Source of the DNA: Polynucleobacter sp. UK-Mo-2m-Kol15
GTDB lineage: Bacteria > Pseudomonadota > Gammaproteobacteria > Burkholderiales > Burkholderiaceae
Assembly: GCF_018881505.1 (NCBI RefSeq)
Contig: NZ_JACVQC010000001.1
Location: 1,471,927 to 1,535,926, forward strand
Direction: 5' to 3'
DNA length: 64,000 bases
Shown here piece after piece: positions 30,128-38,827 of the stretch. Made by a program: the position numbers and the translations under genes. Numbering within the stretch: position 1 is the first letter of the stretch; each line of letters opens with the position of its first letter. The notes under the pieces are model-generated. The model worked only from the letters and a program-made list of their open reading frames with translations. It ran no database searches and was not told the DNA's origin.

Positions 30128-30988
30128 TCAGTAACGAATAACCCTAACAAAACCACTTCGAATACTAGGTAGGTTGGCCACCAGAACGGCGCCGGCCAGG
30201 GTAATCCACCAAGTTAGATAAATCCAAATAAGCGCCAAAGGAAAGATTGCAAAGGCGCCATAGACGGTTTTATAAAAAGCAACATTAGTTAAAAATAGAC
30301 CAAAACCAAACTTCATTAACTCAAAAGTAAGTGCAGCAAAAAAAGCACCACTCAAAGCATCGCGCCATTGAATTTGGGTGTATGGAAGAATTTTGTAAGC
30401 CACTGAGAATACAGACATGGCCAGCAAAACAGGCACGACCGTGGCAAATAAACCTAGACCAAAACTTAAGGTTTCAGTCCATCCCTCTGCCGCACTAAAT
30501 AGGAGGCCACTCAAGTAGGTTCCAATTCCTAAGAGGATAGGGCCTAATATGGTTGCGGATGAATAAATCGCTATCTTCTTTAAAATAGGGCGACTTTGAG
30601 TAACACGAAAAATTTGATTAAATGCACTCTCAATCACCGCCATTGTCATGATTGTCGTAATCACCAGACCAAGCAAACCAATTAAGGTAAGTCCTTTAGC
30701 TTGGGCTGAAAATTGATCAAGATAGTTAAAGACTTGCTGATTCAAACCCCCGGGCATATAGGTATCTAGCAACCAGGCCTGAAAGGCATACTTAATTCGA
30801 ATCACGCTGGGGAGATACCCAATCAAAATCGAGGCTACCGTCAGCATTGGGATCAAGGAAAGCGTAGTAGTGAAGGCTAAGCTAGCCGCGACCTGCTTCA
30901 GATTTTGGCCGCGATTACGCTCCCATATCTCTTTTCCAAGAGAGAGCCATAATTGAGGATTCCGTATGAGGCGCATCGCCCATATCAT
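30128..30988 (-). CDS. YihY/BrkB-family inner-membrane protein
   Basis: A membrane protein of about 286 residues with six predicted segments and the family signature LKQVAASLAFTTTLSLIPML. FFAALTFELMKFGFGLFL and YGAFAIFPLALIWIYLTWW are at the C-terminal end. The start is uncertain: ATGs at 30988 and 30976 and a TTG at 31015 are in frame, none with a strong ribosome-binding site. The TTG would overlap the divergent wrbA gene. The family's old ribonuclease label is not supported; function unknown. Confidence 0.85.
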   Translation of the reverse strand: MIWAMRLIRNPQLWLSLGKEIWERNRGQNLKQVAASLAFTTTLSLIPMLTVASILIGYLPSVIRIKYAFQAWLLDTYMPGGLNQQVFNYLDQFSAQAKGLTLIGLLGLVITTIMTMAVIESAFNQIFRVTQSRPILKKIAIYSSATILGPILLGIGTYLSGLLFSAAEGWTETLSFGLGLFATVVPVLLAMSVFSVAYKILPYTQIQWRDALSGAFFAALTFELMKFGFGLFLTNVAFYKTVYGAFAIFPLALIWIYLTWWITLAGAVLVANLPSIRSGFVRVIRY

Positions 30989-31006
30989 AAGAGATAAGAG
31001 AGCAAT

Positions 31007-31603
31007 ATGAGTCAATCCGACATTTTAGTTTTGTACTACTCGCGCTATGGGTCTACCCGGGATTTGGCGCGCCTGATTGCCGAAGGCATTGAAAGCGTTC
31101 CTGGAGTAAATGCCCGGATGCGCACTGTTCCGCCAGTATCTGCAGTATGTGAGTCCACAGAGGCAGCAGTTCCATCTGATGGAGCTCCTTATGTTGAATA
31201 CTCAGACCTCAAAGAATGTAGGGGTCTAGCCCTGGGATCCCCAACTCGATTTGGCAATATGGCCGCACCCATGAAATACTTCTGGGATGGCAGTTCTTCG
31301 GAGTGGATGAATGGCGCATTGATTGGCAAGCCAGCCTGCGTCTTTACCAGTACTGGCAGCTTGCATGGCGGACAGGAGAGCACTTTGCTCACCATGATGA
31401 TCCCCCTGCTTCACCACGGCATGATGATCATGGGGATTCCGTACAGCGAACCGGACCTTATGAGTACCTCGACTGGTGGCAGTCCTTATGGAGTCACCCA
31501 CCTCGCTCATGCTGATGGCCGAGCACCGATTAGCACAGAAGAGCAACGCTTAGCTAAAGCCCAAGGTAAAAGACTGGCTCTGGCAGCACTCAAACTCATT
31601 TAA
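31007..31603 (+). CDS. wrbA: WrbA-type NAD(P)H:quinone oxidoreductase
   Basis: A 198-residue flavodoxin-fold enzyme. The FMN phosphate loop YYSRYGSTRDLARLI is at 10-24. LGSPTRFGNMAAPMKYFWD (about 77-95) and FTSTGSLHGGQESTLL (about 113-128) are WrbA signatures. It does two-electron quinone reduction for oxidative defence. It is followed after six bases by the DUF2069 gene. Confidence 0.93.
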   Translation: MSQSDILVLYYSRYGSTRDLARLIAEGIESVPGVNARMRTVPPVSAVCESTEAAVPSDGAPYVEYSDLKECRGLALGSPTRFGNMAAPMKYFWDGSSSEWMNGALIGKPACVFTSTGSLHGGQESTLLTMMIPLLHHGMMIMGIPYSEPDLMSTSTGGSPYGVTHLAHADGRAPISTEEQRLAKAQGKRLALAALKLI

Positions 31604-31609
31604 GGATTT

Positions 31610-32008
31610 ATGTTTAAAAGCTGGCTCTCCAAAAACCCCTACCAACTGATTGCTACCGCAGCCTTTATTGACCTCTTTATTTTGTGCGTTGCCTGGGAAT
31701 GGTTTGTTTCCCCCCTCAGACCTGGTGGATCTTGGCTAATACTGAAGGCTATTCCCCTCTTATTTGCCATACCGGGGCTGTGGAAAGGAAATGTCTACAC
31801 CATGCAGTGGGCATCGATGCTGATCCTTCTTTACATCACCGAAGGCCTGGTCCGCATCCTGGAAACAGGGACTAATTTCTGGATGGCCACCCTAGAAACC
31901 ACCATAGCTACTGTCGGCTTTGTATGCTTACTCATGTTCCTAAAACCAATCAAAGCACGAGCTAAAGCAGCAAAAAAAGAGCTCACGACAACAGAAATGT
32001 CCAAATAG
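31610..32008 (+). CDS. DUF2069 membrane protein
   Basis: A 132-residue protein with about four membrane segments and a Lys-rich cytoplasmic tail (KPIKARAKAAKKE). The pattern LRPGGSWLILKAIPLLFAI and YTMQWASMLILLYITEG is the DUF2069 signature, commonly found after wrbA in betaproteobacteria. Function unknown. It is in an operon with wrbA. Confidence 0.88.
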   Translation: MFKSWLSKNPYQLIATAAFIDLFILCVAWEWFVSPLRPGGSWLILKAIPLLFAIPGLWKGNVYTMQWASMLILLYITEGLVRILETGTNFWMATLETTIATVGFVCLLMFLKPIKARAKAAKKELTTTEMSK

Positions 32009-32120
32009 AAGCCCTAAAAAAGCTTATTTGACCGATTTTTGCTCATTTTTTAAAAATATTACTTATTTCTGTCATCTCATCTAGTTTTCCATGCGTTGTA
32101 TGCCCATGGAGGTGACAAAT

Positions 32121-32306
32121 ATGTCAACAAGACTTAAAAGTTGGGCCCGCGCAGTTGAACAAATCGACCTGTCCAAAAGGACGCCGGAAGTCGCCATTGG
32201 CTATTTAGATAGCAAGTATCGCGATATTGCTTGGCGTTATATCCGCATTCTAGGCTTTGAGCGCACCATTAGCTTTATGGCCAGCAACAACTTCCACCCA
32301 GAATAA
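32121..32306 (+). CDS. small basic protein of unknown function
   Basis: A 61-residue protein beginning MSTRLKSWARAVEQ. The start at 32121 has an excellent Shine-Dalgarno GGAGGTGA (32108-32115) five bases before it, and a strong terminator follows. The sequence is helical, rich in Arg, Lys and Trp, with no signal peptide or membrane segment. Strong translation signals plus an own terminator support a real, well-expressed gene. I do not recognise the family. A nucleic-acid or ribosome partner is possible but is only a guess from charge. Confidence 0.75.
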   Translation: MSTRLKSWARAVEQIDLSKRTPEVAIGYLDSKYRDIAWRYIRILGFERTISFMASNNFHPE

Positions 32307-32332
32307 TCCTGCAAAAACCTTTGCACTCCAAT

Positions 32333-32365
32333 AAACCCAGATGAGCTATTCATCTGGGTTTTTGT
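32333..32365. terminator. bidirectional terminator
   Basis: A perfect 12-bp stem AAACCCAGATGA / TCATCTGGGTTT (32333-32344 with 32350-32361) has a 5-base loop and A- and T-rich flanks on both sides. It lies between the small basic gene (plus) and the MFS gene (minus), and overlaps the MFS stop codon. Confidence 0.88.
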
Positions 32366-33534
32366 GTTTCTGGGAGCCCAAAAACCCAAAAGGCCAATAG
32401 TAGAAAGGCTATTCCAGCGCACGATCCTGAAAACAAAAAGGCGTAGCTCGGATTAAAAGATTCATAAAGCCATCCAAATATTAACGATGCGGGTAGCAGC
32501 ATTAAGCCAGACACTAGATTGAACCAGCCAAAAGCCGTACCCGCCATCCCCTTTGGAGCTAAGTCAGCTACCAGCGCCTTCTCCACCCCTTCAGTCGCCG
32601 CCTTAAACAGCCCATAGATAGCAAATAAGCCATATAGCATCCATAGGCTGGTGCCAGAAAAACTCATGGCCATATAGAAGAATACAAACGCAGCCCAGGC
32701 AATCAGGATAAAGTTCTTACGGCTGAATCGATCCGAAAGTGCCGAAAGAGGCGTTCCAAAAACGGTGGTAATCAGGGAGATAGCCGCCCACAATAGAGGA
32801 ATCTGCTCCTGGGGTACGCCAAGCTCTCTTGCTCTTAATAACAAAAACATATCGGATGAATTTGCCAAAGCAAATATACCGGCAACCAAAATATAACGCT
32901 TGAATTGTGGTGGCAGCCCCTCAAGCGACCATGACAATGGCTTCACTTCAGCTTGCTGGCGAAGCGGTTCCCTAAGGCAAAGAGCCAAGCCCACGGCAAT
33001 TACTCCCGGAATAATTGCCCACAAAAAGATATCCCTCAATGGAATGCCTATAGATAGCAAAAAAGCTGCCATCAAGGGTCCAATAACTGCGCCTGCGTTA
33101 TCCATAGAACGATGAAGACCAAAGGTAATACCCCGCTGCTTAGGATCAATACTCTCTGCCAACAAGGCATCTCGAGGTGAACTTCTCAAGCCCTTGCCAA
33201 GGCGGTCAGTGAAGCGAATACATAAAACCCATGTCCAAGAGTTGGCGATCGCAATGAGAGGCCTGCCAATGCCAGCCAAGAAATAGCCAATCACAATCCA
33301 AGGCTTGGTCTTTTTTGTGCGATCAACAATCACACCAGAAATCAATTTAAAGATACTGGAAGTAGCCTCAGCAATTCCCTCAATCAGTCCTAGAGCCTTA
33401 GGGCCAGCCATCAGCACAGTGGCAAGGTAAAGCGGCATCAGGGGATACAGCATCTCACTCGCAGCATCGTTCACAAAACTAATGAGGCCAATGAGCCAGA
33501 CGGTTCGGGGGAGAGAAAATAAAGTCTTGAGCAT
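32350..33534 (-). CDS. MFS transporter
   Basis: About 394 residues with 12 hydrophobic segments when read from the ATG at 33534 (LKTLFSLPRTVWLIGLISF). An in-frame ATG at 33579 would add 15 residues. The loops RFTDRLGKGLRSSPRDALLA and LSDRFSRKNFIL are MFS cytoplasmic signatures, and the first matches a group of uncharacterised proteobacterial MFS proteins. The substrate cannot be assigned. The stop codon overlaps the bidirectional terminator. Confidence 0.85.
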   Translation of the reverse strand: MLKTLFSLPRTVWLIGLISFVNDAASEMLYPLMPLYLATVLMAGPKALGLIEGIAEATSSIFKLISGVIVDRTKKTKPWIVIGYFLAGIGRPLIAIANSWTWVLCIRFTDRLGKGLRSSPRDALLAESIDPKQRGITFGLHRSMDNAGAVIGPLMAAFLLSIGIPLRDIFLWAIIPGVIAVGLALCLREPLRQQAEVKPLSWSLEGLPPQFKRYILVAGIFALANSSDMFLLLRARELGVPQEQIPLLWAAISLITTVFGTPLSALSDRFSRKNFILIAWAAFVFFYMAMSFSGTSLWMLYGLFAIYGLFKAATEGVEKALVADLAPKGMAGTAFGWFNLVSGLMLLPASLIFGWLYESFNPSYAFLFSGSCAGIAFLLLAFWVFGLPETQKPR

Positions 33535-33678
33535 ACAGACCCAATGTAGCATCAAATTAAATGTGGTCCTGACTGTCACAATCGCTTGAAACTCATCTCA
33601 ATTAAACGTAGGATCGTCGGGTAGGCGTCAGCCTTTTATTCAGTTTTTACATATAGCGCTCTCTATAAAGGATCCATC

Positions 33679-33966
33679 ATGAGTCAGAAAAAATTAGTTA
33701 AGCAATTATTAAAAAAACTAGACAAGCTCGAAGCCGATAGAGAGAAGTTGATCGACAAACTTGCAAAAGCATTAGATAAGCTTGAGAAAAAAACTCCAGC
33801 TAAGAAAGTTGTTGCCAAGAAAGCGCCTGCGAAAAAGGTAGCAGCTAAGAAAGTTGCAGCTAAAAAAGCTCCAGCTAAAAAAGCGCCTACGAAGAAAGCT
33901 CCAGCTAAGAAAGTAGTTACTAAAAAAGCTCCAGTGAAAGTAGTTGCGCCAACAACAAGCGCTTAA
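33679..33966 (+). CDS. histone H1-like Lys/Ala/Pro-rich protein
   Basis: A 95-residue protein with a charged helix (about 1-38, EADREKLIDKLAKALDKLEKK) followed by a tail of KKAPAKK/KKVAAKK repeats. The tail resembles eukaryotic H1 tails and the AlgP/BpH1 class of bacterial DNA-compacting proteins. AAGGA precedes the ATG. The tail is disordered and should coat DNA or polyphosphate. Its direct neighbour is a PPK2 kinase gene, 31 bases downstream. Confidence 0.85.
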   Translation: MSQKKLVKQLLKKLDKLEADREKLIDKLAKALDKLEKKTPAKKVVAKKAPAKKVAAKKVAAKKAPAKKAPTKKAPAKKVVTKKAPVKVVAPTTSA

Positions 33967-33997
33967 TAAAAAAATATGTTTAAGGTAAAAGCTGCCC

Positions 33998-34771
33998 GTG
34001 AGTAAATCTTTAGTTCCGGAACATACTTACGAGGCAGATTTACGACTACTTCAAATTGAGTTAGTCAAACTACAGCACCACATTATTCAAAAAGGTAAAC
34101 GTCTCTTGGTCATCTTTGAGGGGCGCGATACCGCTGGCAAAGATGGGTCCATTAAAAGCATTACCGAGCATTTAAGCCCAAGGGATAGCAGAGTGGTTGC
34201 CTTAAGCAAGCCCTCCCCGCGCGAAGAAGGCGAATGGTATTTCCAAAGGTATGTTGCACAGCTTCCTACTGCTGGTGAATTCGTATTATTCAACCGCAGT
34301 TGGTACAACCGCGCCGGCGTAGAAAAGGTGATGGGATTTTGTACGGATGAACAGTACAAACAGTTTATGAATACGGTGAATGACTTTGAGTCTTTATTGG
34401 TTGGGTCTGATATTCAAGTAATCAAGTATTACCTAGACATTAACAAAGAGGAGCAGGCTCTACGACTTAAAGATCGTGCAAAAGATCCATTAAAGCAATG
34501 GAAGATTAGTCCGATTGATCAAAAAGCACAAAAAATGTGGGGCGCCTACTCAGATGCAAGAGACAAGATGCTCAAACACACCAGCTCATCAAACGCACCT
34601 TGGACTGTAATTAGCGCAAATGATAAGAAACTGGCTCATCTAAACCTGATAGCAGATCTACTGTCGCGACTGAATTATCCAGACAAAGATAAGAGCATCC
34701 TTAAGATAGATCCTAAAATCGTACTCAATTGGCCAGCAAATTCTAAAAAACTTCCCAAGCTATCTAAGTAA
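33998..34771 (+). CDS. ppk2: polyphosphate kinase 2
   Basis: A 257-residue class I PPK2 with a GTG start preceded by AAGG. The Walker A GRDTAGKDG lies at 42-50. The second conserved patch LFNRSWYNRAGVEKV is near 97-111, and the family region YLDINKEEQALRLKDR...KQWKISPID is present. PPK2 moves phosphate between polyphosphate and nucleoside di- or monophosphates. Whether it favours GDP, ADP or AMP cannot be read here. A second PPK2 gene lies at the right edge of the window. Confidence 0.95.
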   Translation: MSKSLVPEHTYEADLRLLQIELVKLQHHIIQKGKRLLVIFEGRDTAGKDGSIKSITEHLSPRDSRVVALSKPSPREEGEWYFQRYVAQLPTAGEFVLFNRSWYNRAGVEKVMGFCTDEQYKQFMNTVNDFESLLVGSDIQVIKYYLDINKEEQALRLKDRAKDPLKQWKISPIDQKAQKMWGAYSDARDKMLKHTSSSNAPWTVISANDKKLAHLNLIADLLSRLNYPDKDKSILKIDPKIVLNWPANSKKLPKLSK

Positions 34772-34776
34772 CTTAA

Positions 34777-35670
34777 TTAGGCAAAAAAGAGTTCGGCCTC
34801 CTCAAGCAACTCAAGCGGCAACTCCTCAGGAATATAGTGGCCACAAGGCAGCGCCTTGCCAGAAACATCCTCAGCCACCCCCTTCCAGTCATCTATTGGT
34901 GAGAAACATTTGGCGACTAGGCCACGTTCGCCCCACAGAACTCTCAAGGGCATTTGCAATTTTTTACCAGCATCTCTATCGGCACGATCATGAATTAAAT
35001 CAATTGAGGCTGCGGCACGATAGTCCTCACACATCGCATGCATGGACTCTGGATTACTTGCTCCAGCAAGATATTCAGCCCAGGGTAGTGAATCAAAAAT
35101 TCCAATACCAGCATGTCTACCCATATGATTTCTAAGCCAGAACTCTGGGTTAGCACCGATCATCGTTTCTGGAATGGGATGCTCCTGGATTAAGAAAAAC
35201 CAATGCCAATACCCCTTTGCAAATGCCATACTAGTGTTCTCATACATGGTGAGCGTTGGTGAGATATCCAATACCATCAAACGCGCTACGCTATCTGGAA
35301 AATCCATCGCTAAACGATGGGCAACTCGACCACCCCGATCATGACCTAGAAGAAAGAATTTTTGATGCCCGAGCGCCTGCATGAGTGCGTGTTGATCAGC
35401 AGCCATCGCTCTTTTTGAATAGGTAGAGTGATCCCCTTCACCAGCCGGTTTTGATGAGGCGCCATAACCCCTAAGATCTGCTAAAACAACATTAAACTGC
35501 TTTGCTAATGTAGGCGCAATATGCCGCCAAATTGCTTTCGTTTGAGGAAAGCCATGAAGTAATAAGATGGGTGGTCCGCTACCAGCAGTCTGACAGGAAA
35601 TGTGGATGGGGCCATCATCAGAAGGAATTTCAATTACAGACTCCTTGAAACCTTCAATGCGCAATGTCAT
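34777..35670 (-). CDS. alpha/beta hydrolase, haloacetate dehalogenase-like
   Basis: A 297-residue cytoplasmic alpha/beta hydrolase that starts at the ATG at 35670, with GGGG six bases before it. The motif GHDRGGRVAHRLAMD carries the nucleophilic Asp and two Arg spaced as in fluoroacetate dehalogenase (D110, R111, R114 there). YWHWFFLIQ supplies the His-Trp pair that forms the halide pocket in that family, and CGHYIPEE the late His. LLHGFPQT and ADLRGYGAS are also typical. It is probably a haloacetate dehalogenase; an epoxide hydrolase is the main alternative. Confidence 0.85.
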   Translation of the reverse strand: MTLRIEGFKESVIEIPSDDGPIHISCQTAGSGPPILLLHGFPQTKAIWRHIAPTLAKQFNVVLADLRGYGASSKPAGEGDHSTYSKRAMAADQHALMQALGHQKFFLLGHDRGGRVAHRLAMDFPDSVARLMVLDISPTLTMYENTSMAFAKGYWHWFFLIQEHPIPETMIGANPEFWLRNHMGRHAGIGIFDSLPWAEYLAGASNPESMHAMCEDYRAAASIDLIHDRADRDAGKKLQMPLRVLWGERGLVAKCFSPIDDWKGVAEDVSGKALPCGHYIPEELPLELLEEAELFFA

Positions 35671-35723
35671 CCTATACCCCAATAAAAAGAGCCGTTTAAG
35701 AGTCTCTTTAGCTTTGTTAACTA

Positions 35724-35978
35724 CTACCGATCGGCTATTTTCTCAATTTCCTGAACCGTGACAAAGCCTTTATTCTGCTGATCAATTCTACTAAAATTGT
35801 CATAGATCCTAGGCATGCAACCATTGGCCTCATTGCGAGTCAGCTTACCATCACGATTGGTATCACATTTAGCAAATCGCTCTTGGATCTCTTTATTGCG
35901 AGACGCGTTATCTGCGTGGGCAGGTGCACTTAAGGATATTAATAATATTGTGCAAACAAGGCAGATGTTTTTAGTCAT
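35724..35978 (-). CDS. small periplasmic EF-hand protein
   Basis: An 84-residue exported protein with a signal peptide ending at APAHA (about residue 22). It has one canonical calcium-binding EF loop (DTNRDGKLTRNE) and a second degenerate loop (DQQNKGFVTVQE). The start is the ATG at 35978, eight bases after the end of the upstream MFS gene, so the pair is probably co-transcribed. A role in calcium binding is expected from the loop. The partner is unknown. Confidence 0.85.
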   Translation of the reverse strand: MTKNICLVCTILLISLSAPAHADNASRNKEIQERFAKCDTNRDGKLTRNEANGCMPRIYDNFSRIDQQNKGFVTVQEIEKIADR

Positions 35979-35985
35979 AAGTCTT

Positions 35986-37230
35986 TTATTGAGGCTGGCT
36001 GGCTTTATGGTGGTTACTGTCATCGGGCAATTGAAGAATAAAAATCACTCTGATTAGGGCAATGGCAGCCATAATCCATAGCAAAAATAAGAAGCCTTTA
36101 TCCTTAACCATAGGCCCTAATAGCCAAACAGCCAGTGAGCTGATAGCAAAAGAAACTGTGTAGCGCATACCAGCAACACGCGAGCGTATTTGATCATCTA
36201 CGTAACGGATGATCATGGTGTCATTAAATGGAATAGAACCAAATATAAAAGCCATACCTATTAGCAAGGCAATAAATAGCATCCAGCCATCAGCGTAAGC
36301 AATAAAAATTAATAAGGGAATCTGTACGAGTGCAACCCAAAATTGGAGTCGCTTCATTGAAAAACGATCTATCCAGTTGCCCACCAGAATTTGAGTAAAT
36401 GAAGCAACCATATAAATAATTGCTAGCAATGTACCAAGAACAGCAGGATTTTCAATGTGTCCTTTAAATCCATTGCCCAATATTTGCATATTGCCGTTCA
36501 CCATGAAAGTAAAAATGGCAGATCCAGTCACAGCAGTTACTGTCATCACCATAAATACTTTAGCTAAATCACTTTTAGACAGATTAGATGTTTTTGGTCT
36601 CTTACTCTTAGCAGGAGACTCCGACTCTTGCGGAGCAACTTTAATAAAAATTAATCCGCAAATGATGGCAAATAGTCCTGGAATAAAAAAGGCAGCACGC
36701 CAGCTAATCCAACTCACTAGGAATCCAGTCAAGATTGCAGCTATAGCAATACCGAAATTACCGGCTAAGCCATTAATACCAATCACCCTACCCGGCCTCT
36801 GAGAATCTCGCACCAACATGGGAATGCCAACAGGATGATAAATCGAGGCAAATGCACCTAAAAAAGAAAGTGCGATTGCCAATTGCCAAGCGTTTTGAGA
36901 AAACGACACCAGGATCGATGTAATACCCATGCCAAAGAAAAAGATCGCCATTAAGATGCGTCGGCCGTATAAATCACCTAAGCGACCAGCAGGTAATGCG
37001 CCTAAACCGAAAAATACAAAAGCCCCAACGCTATAGGGCATCAGATCTTCCCAGCTAGAAAAGCCAAAATCAAGGGCTATAGAAGAAACAGCCACTGCAA
37101 AAATGAGTAAGAACATGTGATCAATCGCATGTCCAATATTGAGCAGCAATCCAGTCAATCCAGTAGGAGTTGTTAATAGTGTCTTTAACTCAGATAAGCT
37201 CTGTTTAAGTATGAATTTATTAAATTGCAT
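35986..37230 (-). CDS. MFS transporter, fosmidomycin-resistance-like
   Basis: A 414-residue 12-segment MFS protein. FFGLGALPAGRLGDLYGRR and GAFASIYHPVGIPMLVRD resemble the Fsr (fosmidomycin/multidrug efflux) group. The N-terminal 20 residues are a hydrophilic leader. It may export a toxic compound; the substrate is not known. It is followed by the EF-hand gene. Confidence 0.85.
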   Translation of the reverse strand: MQFNKFILKQSLSELKTLLTTPTGLTGLLLNIGHAIDHMFLLIFAVAVSSIALDFGFSSWEDLMPYSVGAFVFFGLGALPAGRLGDLYGRRILMAIFFFGMGITSILVSFSQNAWQLAIALSFLGAFASIYHPVGIPMLVRDSQRPGRVIGINGLAGNFGIAIAAILTGFLVSWISWRAAFFIPGLFAIICGLIFIKVAPQESESPAKSKRPKTSNLSKSDLAKVFMVMTVTAVTGSAIFTFMVNGNMQILGNGFKGHIENPAVLGTLLAIIYMVASFTQILVGNWIDRFSMKRLQFWVALVQIPLLIFIAYADGWMLFIALLIGMAFIFGSIPFNDTMIIRYVDDQIRSRVAGMRYTVSFAISSLAVWLLGPMVKDKGFLFLLWIMAAIALIRVIFILQLPDDSNHHKASQPQ

Positions 37231-37278
37231 TTAGAAATATTTCATCCTCAACCCTGAATCCCGCCTGACCACTGAGTG

Positions 37279-37322
37279 AAAAAATCCAACTAGTTAGCAT
37301 TTCTATTAGGCTGGCTAGTTGG
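37279..37322 (-). terminator. terminator of the prpD-like gene
   Basis: On the minus strand CCAACTAG and CTAGTTGG pair across a 21-base loop, with internal GCC/AGC pairing possible. ATTTTTTC follows, 27 bases after the stop codon at 37349. Confidence 0.65.
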
Positions 37323-37348
37323 ATAATCAATAGAGCATGGTTTAAAAC

Positions 37349-38758
37349 TTAAATCGCCAATAATGCAGTTAACTCTTTGATCGATTTCAAGCTCTCAATA
37401 CTACGCACGATGTTGACAACCTCTTCGGCGCGACTTGAAGAAAACCGAGCAAACTCACAGTTTTCACGGAACTTATCTGCCACCTCGTCATAATTCATCG
37501 GTATTGCCGGGCTACCTCTACCAAAATCAGCGGCACCTCGAATAACCCTGCCATCCTTCATGTTGATAGTTAAGATAGTTGTCATTTTATGGAAACCAGC
37601 ACGCTCAGCTTCATCGTCTACACCAAAATCAATTCGAGAGATCAGCTCCTGCACATCTGGACGCAACACTACCTCATCAGTAAACTCCGACAATCCCGCT
37701 CTACCTTCAAGCAGCAAGATAGCCATACAGAATTCCATCGAGAACTTGGCTTGTAGTTCATTTTGTGGCTTGTGGTGAATTAAGGCATTTGGCATATTGT
37801 GGTTGGTACCAACCTTCATAGATGCTACGTCCTTGGCTTGAATATGATGTTCTTTAATCAGCCTTAATAATTCAGTCATCCCAGGATGAGTTAAAGATCC
37901 GGATGGATGCGGCTTAATTGATACACCAGGGAAAGAGAAAGTCCAAGGACTGCCAAGTTTGCCAAGAATGGATGCCTCATCGTAACCACCACCAGCAGCA
38001 CTAAAAAATCCACGTGGAGACTCCAGAATGACATCGGTTGCCGTCCAGCCAATCGAGGCAAACTCAGAAGCTACAACACCACTTTCAGATGCACGGCCAG
38101 CATGAAATGGCTTTGTCATTGTTCCAAAATTCTCACGCAATCCTGCTGACTGACTGCCGGCAATAGAAAGTGCACGACGCATCGTTTCTAGATTTAAACC
38201 CATTAATTTGCCAGCAGCTGCAGCCGATGCAAATGTTCCGCAGGTCGCCGTTGCATGGAAACCTGTTTGGTAATGTCTTGGGTTTATGGCCTCAGCAATC
38301 TTGCACTCAAGCTCCACACCTAATTGATAAGCCAGAAATACATTGGCACCACTAGCATTTAACTGCTCACCGACTGCTATCGCAGACGGCAAAGCTGGAG
38401 CAGTTGGATGGGTAAGTAAACCATAAACACGATCCGCAGCAACAGCCAATTGAGTGTCATCATAATCATCCGCATGAACACCAACGCCGTTAGCAAATGC
38501 AGCAAATCGTGGTGCAGTTTTAATGTTGGAGCCAATAACAGTGGAAGTTCCCGATGTGACGCCTTGTGCCTGCAAGTAATTTCTAACAAGCTCACCAGAT
38601 TTAGCAACTGAACCAGAAATTGCCAGTCCAATACCATCTAGCATCGATTTTTTACCGAGCTCAATTACATCAGCCGGTAAATCCTTCAACTGAGTATCGC
38701 AAACAAACTGAGCCGCATAGCCTGTTAGGCTCTGTTTATTAGAGGTGTTGCTTGACAT
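37349..38758 (-). CDS. MmgE/PrpD-family protein
   Basis: A 469-residue MmgE/PrpD protein. The family includes 2-methylcitrate dehydratase, cis-aconitate decarboxylase and several uncharacterised hydro-lyases. Visible signatures are HADDYDDTQLAVAADRVYGL, HPTAPALPSAIAVGEQLNASG, ATATCGTFASAAAAGKLMGL and KPFHAGRASESGVVASEFA. GGAGAG precedes the ATG. No prpB or prpC is adjacent, so methylcitrate is unlikely to be the substrate. The tctA gene 69 bases upstream on the same strand suggests that it processes the imported carboxylate. Confidence 0.88.
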   Translation of the reverse strand: MSSNTSNKQSLTGYAAQFVCDTQLKDLPADVIELGKKSMLDGIGLAISGSVAKSGELVRNYLQAQGVTSGTSTVIGSNIKTAPRFAAFANGVGVHADDYDDTQLAVAADRVYGLLTHPTAPALPSAIAVGEQLNASGANVFLAYQLGVELECKIAEAINPRHYQTGFHATATCGTFASAAAAGKLMGLNLETMRRALSIAGSQSAGLRENFGTMTKPFHAGRASESGVVASEFASIGWTATDVILESPRGFFSAAGGGYDEASILGKLGSPWTFSFPGVSIKPHPSGSLTHPGMTELLRLIKEHHIQAKDVASMKVGTNHNMPNALIHHKPQNELQAKFSMEFCMAILLLEGRAGLSEFTDEVVLRPDVQELISRIDFGVDDEAERAGFHKMTTILTINMKDGRVIRGAADFGRGSPAIPMNYDEVADKFRENCEFARFSSSRAEEVVNIVRSIESLKSIKELTALLAI

Positions 38759-38827
38759 TTAAATTCTCTCCATGATTGATATAAACATTAAAAGGATAAA
38801 GGGCCCATCAAACGGGCCCAATACAAT

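Noticed and set aside
33780-33950. Repeated DNA that could suggest a CRISPR array or minisatellite
   Set aside because: The repeats are Lys/Ala/Pro codons of the histone-like tail, with no spacers.
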